A stretch of 56,546 nt of DNA from Actinacidiphila paucisporea. GTDB lineage: Bacteria; Actinomycetota; Actinomycetes; Streptomycetales; Streptomycetaceae. The translations under genes were made by a program, and so were the position numbers. Numbering within the stretch: position 1 is the stretch's first letter; each line of letters opens with the position of its first letter. Under the pieces are notes generated by a model. The model saw nothing but the letters and a program-made list of their open reading frames with translations, ran no database searches and was not told the origin of the DNA. Where the stretch lies: positions 1 to 56,546 of the forward strand of contig NZ_FRBI01000037.1 of assembly GCF_900142575.1 (NCBI RefSeq), written 5' to 3'. Below are positions 1-11,268 of the stretch, piece after piece.

Positions 1-327
1 GACGGCTACGGCGCCACCCACACCGACACGCTGTCGCAGTCCGTGACCATCCCGGCCACCTGCACCAGCGCCAACCTCACCTTCTACCTCTACGTCACCT
101 CCGACGAGACCACCACCACGACCGCCTACGACAAGCTCACCGTCGCGGCCGGCACCACCACCGTGGCCTCGTACTCCAACCTCAACAAGGGCACCGGCTA
201 CGTCCAGCGGACGGTCAGCCTCACCCCGTACATCGGCAAGACCGTCGTCCTGAAGTTCACCGGCACCGAGGACGCCTCGCTGCAGACCTCGTTCCTGATC
301 GACGACACCGCCGTCAACGTCAGCTGA
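1..327 (+). CDS. C-terminal fragment of a secreted protein (beta-sandwich domain)
   Basis: The frame is open from base 1 and stops at 325-327, so only the last 108 residues are present. The fragment begins DGYGATHTDTLSQSV and is rich in Thr, Ser and Tyr with alternating beta-strand patterning, ending in TSFLIDDTAVNVS. Such a jelly-roll-like module commonly ends secreted Streptomyces peptidases of the S8/S53 type and other exported enzymes. The catalytic part would lie upstream of the window, so the enzyme class cannot be decided here. A perfect stem-loop follows 43 nt after the stop. Confidence 0.75.
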   Translation, partial: DGYGATHTDTLSQSVTIPATCTSANLTFYLYVTSDETTTTTAYDKLTVAAGTTTVASYSNLNKGTGYVQRTVSLTPYIGKTVVLKFTGTEDASLQTSFLIDDTAVNVS

Positions 328-369
328 CACCGGCGGGGCACCACAGATTCGCCCGAACGGCGGAAAACG

Positions 370-399
370 CCCGGACCGGCCCTCCGCGGCCGGTCCGGG
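370..399 (+). terminator. Rho-independent-like stem-loop after the secreted-protein gene
   Basis: The 12-bp arms 370-381 (CCCGGACCGGCC) and 388-399 (GGCCGGTCCGGG) pair perfectly around a 6-nt loop. There is no T tract, which is usual for Streptomyces terminators. It separates the upstream gene from the cold-shock promoter. Confidence 0.65.
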
Positions 400-420
400 T
401 GGTGCCCGGAGGTGATCTGG

Positions 421-426
421 TAGAGT
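421..426 (+). promoter_or_regulatory. Candidate -10 box for the cold-shock gene
   Basis: TAGAGT fits the streptomycete TAnnnT -10 pattern. No convincing -35 hexamer lies 16-18 nt upstream. A start near 433 would give a leader of about 165 nt, the size typical of cold-shock mRNAs. Confidence 0.35.
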
Positions 427-461
427 GGAGCACGTTGCAGTTGTGGTACCCAGAACTAAGC

Positions 462-504
462 GTGCGCCTGGATGATTGCGATCTCCGGGCGCACTTTTGT
501 TTTT
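462..504 (+). terminator. Attenuator-like hairpin plus T-run in the cold-shock leader
   Basis: Arms 462-472 and 484-494 pair over 11 positions with one G-T wobble around an 11-nt loop. They are followed at once by TTTTGTTTTT (495-504). This is the clearest canonical intrinsic terminator in the window, yet it lies about 90 nt upstream of the cold-shock start codon and downstream of its likely promoter. That placement suggests conditional termination (attenuation) or a short leader RNA. Confidence 0.65.
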
Positions 505-596
505 GCCGGAATTCTCCGGTGTGGGGTGATCATCCACGGCGACCCGGATCCGTACAGTGCGGATCTGGAAACTGCCCCACCAGTAGGAGATGCATT

Positions 597-800
597 ATGG
601 CTACCGGAACCGTGAAGTGGTTCAACTCGGAAAAGGGCTTCGGCTTCATCGAGCAGGACGGCGGCGGCTCCGATGTCTTCGCCCACTACTCGAACATCCA
701 GTCGCAGGGTTACCGCGAGCTGCTTGAGGGCCAGAAGGTCGAGTTCGAGGTCACCCAGGGCCAGAAGGGCCCGCAGGCGGAGAACATCCGGGCGCTCTGA
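597..800 (+). CDS. Cold-shock protein, CspA family
   Basis: This 67-residue single cold-shock domain carries both nucleic-acid-binding motifs, KGFGFI (RNP1, residues 13-18) and DVFAHY (RNP2, residues 26-31), and starts with the family signature GTVKWFN. It should act in the cytoplasm as a single-stranded RNA/DNA chaperone that melts mRNA structure. The ATG at 597 is chosen because the protein then begins exactly like family members and has an AGGAGA ribosome site 7 nt upstream; the longer open frame beginning at 399 covers the leader. A DEAD-box helicase follows, another RNA-unwinding protein, with a strong hairpin between them. Confidence 0.95.
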   Translation: MATGTVKWFNSEKGFGFIEQDGGGSDVFAHYSNIQSQGYRELLEGQKVEFEVTQGQKGPQAENIRAL

Positions 801-834
801 CCGGCGTCACCGGGCCGCCGCGCCCGGTCTTTGG

Positions 835-862
835 GAGGCCCGCACCGCACGGTGCGGGCCTC
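835..862 (+). terminator. Stem-loop between cold-shock and helicase genes
   Basis: The perfect 12-bp stem GAGGCCCGCACC/GGTGCGGGCCTC has a 4-nt loop and lies 34 nt after the cold-shock stop and 45 nt before the helicase start. It probably terminates most cold-shock transcripts and limits read-through into the helicase. Confidence 0.7.
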
Positions 863-906
863 TCGCATGCAGCCGCCGCACCGGCGGCCCGAGGAAGGAA
901 ACGCCC

Positions 907-2289
907 GTGTCACCTGTGTCCCCCGCCACGCTCTTCTCCCAGCTGCCGCTGGACCCGGCGCTCGTCGCCGCCCTGGAAGCCCACGGGGTGACCGAGCCGT
1001 TCCCGATCCAGGCCGCCACGCTGCCCGACTCGCTGGCCGGCCGCGACGTGCTGGGCCGCGGCAGGACCGGCTCGGGCAAGACGCTGGCGTTCGGGCTGCC
1101 GCTGCTGGTCAGGACGAAGGCCGCCGGGCGGCGGGCCGAGCCCAAGCGCCCGCTGGCGCTGGTACTGGTCCCGACGCGCGAGCTGGCCGGGCAGGTCACC
1201 GAGGCACTCGAACCGTACGCGAAGGTGCTCGGCCTGCGGATCACCGCGGTCGTCGGCGGCGCGTCGATCAACCGGCAGAGTGCCGCGCTCAAGGCCGGCG
1301 CCGAGGTGCTGGTCGCCACCCCGGGGCGGCTCGCCGACCTCATCGACCGGCGCGCCTGCGCGCTGGACCGGGTCGCGGTGACCGTACTGGACGAGGCCGA
1401 CCAGATGGCCGACATGGGCTTCCTGCCGCAGGTCACCAAGCTGCTGGAGCAGGTACGCGCCGACGGCCAGCGGATGCTGTTCTCGGCGACGCTGGACCGC
1501 AATGTCGACAAGCTCGTCAAGCGCTTCCTCACCGCGCCCGTCACCCACTCCGTGGACCCCTCGGCGGCGACCGTCACCACGATGGAGCACCACGTGCTGC
1601 ACGTCGACGAGGCCACGAAGCGGGCGGTCACCGCGGAGATCGCCGCCCGCAAGGGCGGGGTGATCATGTTCGTCGGCACCAAGCGGGGTGCCGACCGCCT
1701 CACCAAGCACCTGCTCGGCCAGGGCGTACGCGCGGTGGCGCTGCACGGCGGCAAGTCGCAGCCGCAGCGCAACCGGGCGCTCGACCAGTTCCGCACCGGG
1801 ACGGCCGACGCCCTGGTCGCCACGAACGTCGCCGCCCGCGGCATCCACATCGACGGGCTCGACCTGGTCGTGAACGTCGACCCGCCGACCGAGGCCAAGG
1901 ACTATCTGCACCGGGGTGGGCGCACCGCGCGGGCGGGCGAGTCCGGGACCGTCGTCACCCTCGTGCTGCCCGAGCAGCGGCGGGAGAACGCCCGCCTCAT
2001 GGCTGCCGCCGGCATTCGGCCCGCCACCGCGCGGGTGCGGCCGGGGGACCCCGACCTCGCCCGCATCACCGGCGCGCGCAAGCCGTCCGGCACGCCGGTT
2101 GCCATGCCGGCGGCTCTTGAGGCCGCCCCCGCCAAGCCGGCGTCCTCCGCCTCCGCCCCGCGGCGCCGCGCCGGCACCAACCCGGCCGGGCGCCGCACCG
2201 GCCCGGGAGTCGCCGCCGGCCGCGGCGGCGCCACCGGCCGCCGCGCCCGCGGCGAATCCGGCACCCCCCGCGGCCGCCGCGCCGCCTGA
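907..2289 (+). CDS. DEAD-box ATP-dependent RNA helicase
   Basis: This 460-residue protein has the full DEAD-box motif series: Q motif (FPIQAATL, about 32-39), motif I GRTGSGKT (52-59), PTRELAGQ (Ia), TPGR (Ib), DEAD (162-165), SAT (III), ARGIHIDG (V) and HRGGRTARAG (VI). It unwinds RNA using ATP. After about residue 385 it becomes a low-complexity Arg/Gly/Pro/Ala tail ending RGRRAA, typical of basic RNA-binding extensions. The GTG at 907 is preferred because it follows GAGGAAGGAA and gives the usual N-terminus. A longer frame upstream reads through the cold-shock gene and is not real. Pairing with a cold-shock gene suggests a role in RNA structure control. Confidence 0.93.
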   Translation: MSPVSPATLFSQLPLDPALVAALEAHGVTEPFPIQAATLPDSLAGRDVLGRGRTGSGKTLAFGLPLLVRTKAAGRRAEPKRPLALVLVPTRELAGQVTEALEPYAKVLGLRITAVVGGASINRQSAALKAGAEVLVATPGRLADLIDRRACALDRVAVTVLDEADQMADMGFLPQVTKLLEQVRADGQRMLFSATLDRNVDKLVKRFLTAPVTHSVDPSAATVTTMEHHVLHVDEATKRAVTAEIAARKGGVIMFVGTKRGADRLTKHLLGQGVRAVALHGGKSQPQRNRALDQFRTGTADALVATNVAARGIHIDGLDLVVNVDPPTEAKDYLHRGGRTARAGESGTVVTLVLPEQRRENARLMAAAGIRPATARVRPGDPDLARITGARKPSGTPVAMPAALEAAPAKPASSASAPRRRAGTNPAGRRTGPGVAAGRGGATGRRARGESGTPRGRRAA

Positions 2290-2356
2290 GAGCCCCCCTC
2301 AGCCGGCACTGCCCTCGCGCCCCTGAGGGGTGCCCCTGTCCACAGAGGGCACCCAC

Positions 2357-2457
2357 CAGGGGCGCGGGCAGCTGCGCGCTCAGCACACCACCGGCCGGTG
2401 GTCCGGATCGAACCGAACAGCCCCTCCCGGACGGTGACGACGCGCGCCTCGCGGGGG
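2357..2457. repeat. Dispersed Streptomyces repeat, copy A (right arm lost)
   Basis: This stretch begins CAGGGGCGCGGGCAGCTGCG and shares its order of blocks with positions about 11475-11576: the GGGGCGCGGG arm, CACCACCGGCCG, AACAGCCCC and CGGTGACGACSCGCGCC. The right-hand inverted arm present in the glgB copy is missing here. It contains the palindrome ACCACCGGCCGGTGGT. It sits in the gap between two convergent genes. Confidence 0.6.
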
Positions 2458-2484
2458 GCACCTCTTACCGAAGAGGCACCCCCC
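2453..2484. terminator. Bidirectional terminator between helicase and glgP
   Basis: GGGGGGCACCTCTT (2453-2466) faces AAGAGGCACCCCCC (2471-2484) across ACCG. Six A/T/G/C pairs, a 2-nt internal mismatch and six G-C pairs form the stem. It lies between convergent genes and can serve both. Confidence 0.6.
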
Positions 2485-2492
2485 GGAGGGGG

Positions 2493-5102
2493 TCAGCGGA
2501 GGATGCCCGCCGTCATGCCCTCGGTTTCCGGTGGAACAGCCACCAGGCCCAGTTCGGCCGGGGTGGCCAGGAGGGGGTGGGCCGGGAGGACGCGGACGGT
2601 GTAGCCGAAGGAGCCGGTGCGGTCGAGGGTGAGCGGGCCCTCGTAGGAGTGGCGGCCCGAGATGTCCGCTCGGCCGGTGGGTTTGAGGGACTGGACCGTC
2701 GGGTTCGCCAGCCGGTCCGAGGTGTCGACGCGGCCCGAGAGGAGCTGGACGTCGACGTCGGCGGGGTCGAGGCCGCCGAGGCTGATCTGGGTGCGCAGGG
2801 TGAGGGTGGAGCCCAGTTCGGGGGTGCCCTCGACGGAGTCGGTCTCCACGTGGTCCACCGACACCTGCGGCCACTGCCGGCGCAGCCGGCCCTTCCACTC
2901 GGCCAGTTCGACCGCGGCGGGACCCTGTATGGCGCGGTGCGAGCGCGCGGCCGGCGCGTACAGCCGGGTGACGTAGTCGCGGACCATGCGGCCGGCCAGC
3001 ACCTTGGGGCCGAGGGTGGTCAGGGTGTGGCGGACCATCTCGATCCAGCGCTGCGGCAGGCCTCGTGAGCCGTGGTCGTAGAAGCGCGGCGCGACCTGGT
3101 TCTCCAGCAGGTTGTACAGCGCGGTGGCCTCCAGCTCGTCGCGCCGGTCCTCGTCGGTGACGCCGTCGGCGGTGGGGATCGCCCAGCCGTTGTCACCGTC
3201 GAACCACTCGTCCCACCAGCCGTCGAGCACCGACAGGTTGAGGCAGCCGTTGAGCGCGGCCTTCATGCCCGAGGTGCCGCAGGCCTCCAGGGGGCGCAGC
3301 GGGTTGTTGAGCCAGACGTCGCAGCCGGGGTAGAGCAGCCGGGCCATCCGCATGTCGTAGTCGGGCAGGAAGACGATGCGGTGCCGTACCCGGGGGTCGT
3401 CGGTGAAGCGGACCAGTTCCTGCACCAGGCGCTTGCCGCTGTCGTCGGCCGGGTGGGCCTTGCCCGCGACGACGATCTGGATGGGCCGCTCGGGGTGCAG
3501 CAGCAGCCGCATCAGCCGGTCCTGGTCGCGCAGCATCAGGGTGAGCCGCTTGTAGGAGGGGACCCGGCGGGCGAAGCCGATGGTGAGGATGTCGGGGTCG
3601 AGTACGTGGTCGGTCCAGCCCAGTTCCGCCTCGCCGGCGCCGCGCTGCCGCCAGGAGGCGCGCACCCGCAGCCGTACGTCCTCGACGAGCTGTTCGCGCA
3701 GCTCGCGGCGCAGCTCCCAGACGGCGGTGTCGGGAATGCCGCCGATGTCCTTCCAGCGGTCGGTGCCACCGATCATCAGGGCGTCCTCGGCGCGCTGCTG
3801 GCCGATCTGCTTGGCGCCGAGCCGCAGTACCTCGGGAGCGACCCAGGTGGGGGCGTGCACCCCGTTGGTGATGGACGTGATGGGGACGTCCTCGGGGTCG
3901 AAGCCGGGCCACAGGCCGGCGAACATCTCCCGGCTGACGGCGCCGTGCAGGGTGGACACCCCGTTGGCGCGCTGGGCGAGGCGCAGGCCCATGACGGCCA
4001 TGTTGAACAGGTTCGGGTCGCCGCCGCGGTGGGTCTCCATGCCCAGTTCGAGGATCCGCCCGGTGTCGACGCCGGACAGCTCGCCGCCGTCGCCGAGGTG
4101 CCGGGCGACCAGTTCGCGGTCGAAGCGGTCGATGCCGGCGGGCACGGGGGTGTGGGTGGTGAAGACGGTGCCGGCCCTGACCGCTTCGAGCGCCGCGTCG
4201 AAGTCCAGGCCGTCCAGGGACAGCTCGCGGATGCGTTCCAGGCCGAGGAAGCCGGCGTGGCCCTCGTTGGTGTGGAAGACCTCGGGTTCGGGGTGGCCGG
4301 TGATCCGGCAGTAGGCGCGGACCGCGCGGACCCCGCCGATGCCGAGCAGCATCTCTTGGAGCAGCCGGTGCTCGCTGCCGCCGCCGTAGAGCCGGTCGGT
4401 GACGTCCCGCTCGGCTGCCTGGTTGCCCTCGACGTCGGAGTCGAGCAGCAGCAGCGGCACCCGCCCGACCTGGGCCTTCCAGATCCGGGCGTGCAGTGAC
4501 CGGCCGCCGGGCAGCACGAGGCTTATGCGGGCGGGGGTGCCGTCGGCTTCGCGCAGCGGGGTGAGGGGCAGGGAGTTGGGGTCGAGCACCGGGTACTGCT
4601 CCTGCTGCCAGCCCTCGCGAGAGAGGGTCTGGCGGAAGTAGCCGTGCCGGTAGAGCAGGCCGACGCCGATCAGCGGTACGCCGAGGTCGCTGGCGGCCTT
4701 GAGGTGGTCCCCGGCGAGGATGCCGAGGCCGCCGGAATACTGGGGCAGGGCGAAGGTGATGCCGAACTCGGGTGAGAAGTAGGCGATGGCGGCGGGCAGG
4801 TCGGTCTGTTCCTGATACCAGCGGGGGCCGCTGGTGTAGTCGGCGAGGTCCTCTGCGGCGGCGGCCAGCCGGCGCAGGAAGCGCCGGTCGTCGGCCAGCG
4901 CGGCGAGCCGGTCCTTGCCGACGGCGCCGAGCAGGCGTACGGGGTCGCCCTGGGCTGCCCGCCAGCCCTCGGGGTCGACACTCTGGAAAAGCTCCCTGGT
5001 CTCCTGGTGCCACGACCAGCGGAGGTTCTGGGCCAGACCCCCCAGCGGGCGCAGAGGTTCCGGCAGGACGGTGCGCACGGTGAATCGACGGATAGCCTTC
5101 AC
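2493..5102 (-). CDS. glgP: Alpha-glucan (glycogen) phosphorylase, GT35
   Basis: This 869-residue protein matches the compact actinobacterial alpha-glucan phosphorylases. The N-terminus has LAQNLRWSWHQETRELF, the mid-region has ITNGVHAPTWVAPE, and the C-terminal half contains GTSGMKAALNG, whose Lys should carry pyridoxal phosphate. It releases glucose-1-phosphate from alpha-1,4-glucan ends in the cytoplasm. The GTG start (AAG GCT ATC next) has a weak GAAGG close by. It is transcribed divergently from glgE, so degradation and synthesis genes share a 627-nt control region. Confidence 0.93.
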   Translation of the reverse strand: MKAIRRFTVRTVLPEPLRPLGGLAQNLRWSWHQETRELFQSVDPEGWRAAQGDPVRLLGAVGKDRLAALADDRRFLRRLAAAAEDLADYTSGPRWYQEQTDLPAAIAYFSPEFGITFALPQYSGGLGILAGDHLKAASDLGVPLIGVGLLYRHGYFRQTLSREGWQQEQYPVLDPNSLPLTPLREADGTPARISLVLPGGRSLHARIWKAQVGRVPLLLLDSDVEGNQAAERDVTDRLYGGGSEHRLLQEMLLGIGGVRAVRAYCRITGHPEPEVFHTNEGHAGFLGLERIRELSLDGLDFDAALEAVRAGTVFTTHTPVPAGIDRFDRELVARHLGDGGELSGVDTGRILELGMETHRGGDPNLFNMAVMGLRLAQRANGVSTLHGAVSREMFAGLWPGFDPEDVPITSITNGVHAPTWVAPEVLRLGAKQIGQQRAEDALMIGGTDRWKDIGGIPDTAVWELRRELREQLVEDVRLRVRASWRQRGAGEAELGWTDHVLDPDILTIGFARRVPSYKRLTLMLRDQDRLMRLLLHPERPIQIVVAGKAHPADDSGKRLVQELVRFTDDPRVRHRIVFLPDYDMRMARLLYPGCDVWLNNPLRPLEACGTSGMKAALNGCLNLSVLDGWWDEWFDGDNGWAIPTADGVTDEDRRDELEATALYNLLENQVAPRFYDHGSRGLPQRWIEMVRHTLTTLGPKVLAGRMVRDYVTRLYAPAARSHRAIQGPAAVELAEWKGRLRRQWPQVSVDHVETDSVEGTPELGSTLTLRTQISLGGLDPADVDVQLLSGRVDTSDRLANPTVQSLKPTGRADISGRHSYEGPLTLDRTGSFGYTVRVLPAHPLLATPAELGLVAVPPETEGMTAGILR

Positions 5103-5729
5103 CCTTCGACCGTAGCCCGGCGGGCCCGGAGCCCGCGGGTAGAGTCCCCGATCCGGTGGTTCAAACGCTCGAACGGCGGCTCACAGGAGTGAGCGTCACC
5201 GGTGCGCGGGCGCGGGCGCGTTCAGCCGTGTGTACGAGAGGCGTCCGGGAAATGTCCTGCGGGGGCCGGGCGTGCCGCGGTGCCGGTCAGGGCTTGCCGA
5301 GAGCCGTGCGCCGCGGGCCGTGCGATGCGATGCTGGTGGCTTGAATCACACGGCCCGCGGGGAGCACGACTGCGGCTCCGCGGCTGCCTGGGGCGTACGC
5401 GGGGGCGCAGTAGGGGGCGCGCACAGGGGTATGAAATCGGACCTGCCGGGACGGCACGGACGCGCCGCCCACCGCGCCCTCCGGGGTGGGACGGGGGCGC
5501 GGATCAGAGCACTCGGGCCGCGCTCCCGAAACGCCGTCAGGTGGTGCGTGTCGCGCGTAGACCGTGGGCAGGCTCCCCGATGCACAGCACCCGGAAGGCG
5601 TGATCCGCGCAATCGGGGGCATCCGTACGGCCCTGTCACCGCCACCCGGGTGATCGCGGTGGGCAGCGGCCACGCAGGCAGGCCGACAACGCCAAGAGCA
5701 GTTAAAAAGAGCGGAAGTCGTCGTTCCGT
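5103..5729. other. Divergent control region between glgP and glgE
   Basis: I find no convincing gene here; overlapping open frames lack family features. It must hold the promoters of glgP (leftward) and glgE (rightward). It contains a perfect inverted repeat (5311-5360) and an unusual A-rich patch, GTTAAAAAGAG, around 5700-5710 just upstream of glgE. No clear -35/-10 pair could be assigned. Confidence 0.6.
5311..5360. repeat. 12-bp perfect inverted repeat upstream of glgP/glgE
   Basis: CCGCGGGCCGTG (5311-5322) is repeated in inverse as CACGGCCCGCGG (5349-5360) with a 26-nt spacer. It lies about 210 nt upstream of the glgP start and 370 nt upstream of glgE. It could be a terminator, an operator pair or an mRNA leader structure. 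Confidence 0.5.
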
Positions 5730-9448
<3,719 letters not shown>

Positions 9449-9450
9449 CG

Positions 9451-9479
9451 GCGGGGGGCCGGCCGGTCCGGCCCCCCGC
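9451..9479 (+). terminator. Strong stem-loop immediately after treS
   Basis: Arms GCGGGGGGCCGG and CCGGCCCCCCGC (12 bp, perfect) flank a 5-nt loop starting 3 nt after the treS stop. It suggests that glgE-treS and mak-glgB are separate transcripts. Confidence 0.7.
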
Positions 9480-9807
9480 GCCCGACGGGCCCCGAGAGCG
9501 CGCCCGAGTAGCGGCCCTGACGACCCTTTGGCAGTATCCAGAGGTATCCAGACGCATCCGCGCGTAATCGGACTTACCCGGACGTACCCCCTTCGCAGCG
9601 GTGCGGGCTCCGCCGGGCCGACCGCACGGCCGGTGTGCCACGTGGCAATCGGAACGTTACGCGGGCGGGCCGTACGGCGGTTTCCTGTCACCCGCCCGGG
9701 GCAGGCTCCCCGTGTCGCCGGACAGCCCGAACCCGTCATCCGGGAGGCTGGCGCCCCTGCCGCTCGTCAAGGCGGCCGGGTGCGCGACTCCCCGGGGAAA
9801 GGACGTC
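9480..9807 (+). other. Gap upstream of maltokinase
   Basis: I see no gene here; open frames are extensions of neighbouring ones. The notable content is the phased 10-bp repeat array at 9534-9593. A promoter for mak-glgB is expected because of the preceding terminator, but no clear hexamers were found. Confidence 0.5.
9534..9593 (+). repeat. Six helically phased 10-bp repeats upstream of mak
   Basis: Reading in steps of ten gives GTATCCAGAG, GTATCCAGAC, GCATCCGCGC, GTAATCGGAC, TTACCCGGAC and GTACCCCCTT. The first two differ at one base. In a shifted register CGGACTTACC is followed by CGGACGTACC (9569-9588). The 10-bp period would place each unit on the same DNA face, as expected for cooperative binding of a regulator. 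Confidence 0.55.
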
Positions 9808-11268
9808 ATGTCGGACAGCTCCTGGACCCGTGTCCCGCCCGTGCCCACCACTACCCCCGGGGCCCGCCCCGCCGTCCCCGACCCACCCGTCCACACCACC
9901 GATCCCGGACTCCTGCGCTCGCTGGAACCGCTGCTGCGCAGCTGGCTGCCCCGGCAGCGCTGGTTCGCCGGCAAGGGGCTGCCCATCGGCGGCTTCCGGC
10001 TGGTCGCGGCGACCGAGCTGATGCCTCCCGGCGGCCGGCTCGGGCCCCTCGGCCTGCTGCACGTGCTGGTCGACGTCGAGCAGCCCGGGCGTCCCGCCGA
10101 CTGCTACCAACTGCTGCTCGGGGCGCATCCGCTGCTGCCGTCCGCGCTGGTGCGCACCGCGCTGGGCCCGGCGGTCGGCGGCCCCTACGACGGGTTGACG
10201 CTCTACGACGCGCCGCACGACCCCCGGCTGGCCGCGCTGCTCCTGGAGCGGCTCAGGCTGCCCGGCCGCACCGGGCGACTGCGCTTCACCACCGAGCCGC
10301 ACGCCGTCTTCCCGCCCGGACTCACCCCGCGGGTCTCCACGGCCGAGCAGTCCAACACCTCGGTGGTCTACGGCGACGCGTACATCCTCAAGCTCTTCCG
10401 CCGCGTCTCCCCCGGCACCAACCCCGACCTGGAGCTGTCCCTCGCGCTGGCCAAGGCCGGGTCGCAGCGGGTCGCCGAACCCGTGGCCTGGTTCGAGTCG
10501 CTGGAGCCGGGCCCCGGGCCCACCGCCGAGGAGCCCACCACGCTCGGCGTGCTCCAGCGCTTCCTGCCCGGCTCGTCCGACGGCTGGGCGCTGGCACTGG
10601 CCTCCGTCGCCGAGGACGGCGACTTCCGCTCCGAGGCGGCCGCGCTCGGCCGCGCCACCGCCGAGGTGCACGCCTCGCTGGCCGCCGCACTGCCGGCCCG
10701 CGCACTGGACGGCGCGGCGCTGGAACGTATCGCCGCCGGCATGGCCCGCCGCCTGGACGAGACCGCCGCCGAAGTACCCGCGGTGCGGCAGTACGCCGAC
10801 GCGCTGCGGTCCGCCTTCGACGACCTGGCCAAGCTCGGCGCCGGCACCCTCCCGGGCGCCGCGGTCACCGCCCAGCGCATCCACGGCGACCTCCACCTCG
10901 GCCAGGCGCTGCGCCGGCCCGGCGGGGAGTGGGTGCTCATCGACTTCGAGGGCGAGCCGGCCCGCCCGCTGGCCGAACGCCGCGGGGCGGCGCCGCCGGT
11001 GCAGGACGTGGCCGGCATGCTGCGGTCCTTCGACTACGCCGCCCACCACAGCGGCAACGGCCCCTGGGCGGCCAGGCACCGGGACGCCTACTGCACGGGT
11101 TACGCTGCCGTCTCCGGCACCGACCCGCGCGAACAGCCCGTGCTGATACGGGCCTTCGAGACGGACAAGGCGGTCTACGAAGCCCGCTACGAGGCCCGCC
11201 ACCGACCCGCCTGGCTACCCATCCCCCTCTCGGCCCTGGCCCGCCTGTCCACGACCGCACCCCGATGA
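9808..11268 (+). CDS. mak: Maltokinase (Pep2/Mak)
   Basis: This 486-residue protein phosphorylates maltose with ATP to maltose-1-phosphate, the GlgE donor. It has the N-terminal cap motif LPRQRWFAGKG (about residues 48-58) and the aminoglycoside-phosphotransferase-type core RIHGDLHLGQ (catalytic Asp, about residue 357) and LIDFEGEPARPLAERR (metal-binding Asp). The ATG at 9808 follows GGGAAAGGA at good spacing. The last codons overlap the likely glgB start as ATGA, so kinase and branching enzyme are probably coupled. Confidence 0.94.
   Translation: MSDSSWTRVPPVPTTTPGARPAVPDPPVHTTDPGLLRSLEPLLRSWLPRQRWFAGKGLPIGGFRLVAATELMPPGGRLGPLGLLHVLVDVEQPGRPADCYQLLLGAHPLLPSALVRTALGPAVGGPYDGLTLYDAPHDPRLAALLLERLRLPGRTGRLRFTTEPHAVFPPGLTPRVSTAEQSNTSVVYGDAYILKLFRRVSPGTNPDLELSLALAKAGSQRVAEPVAWFESLEPGPGPTAEEPTTLGVLQRFLPGSSDGWALALASVAEDGDFRSEAAALGRATAEVHASLAAALPARALDGAALERIAAGMARRLDETAAEVPAVRQYADALRSAFDDLAKLGAGTLPGAAVTAQRIHGDLHLGQALRRPGGEWVLIDFEGEPARPLAERRGAAPPVQDVAGMLRSFDYAAHHSGNGPWAARHRDAYCTGYAAVSGTDPREQPVLIRAFETDKAVYEARYEARHRPAWLPIPLSALARLSTTAPR

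Noticed and set aside
399..596. N-terminal extension of the cold-shock protein
   Set aside because: It would translate the attenuator leader; cold-shock proteins are 65-70 residues and the ATG at 597 has a good ribosome site.
3072..4499. 475-codon plus-strand frame opposite glgP
   Set aside because: Antisense shadow of a well-supported phosphorylase; Val/Ala/Gly/Asp-rich composition typical of complementary GC-rich frames.
9528..11264. Very long glgB frame starting at 9528
   Set aside because: The upstream part overlaps mak in another frame and translates to Arg/Ala-rich sequence without motifs. Real starts are at 11265 or 11343.
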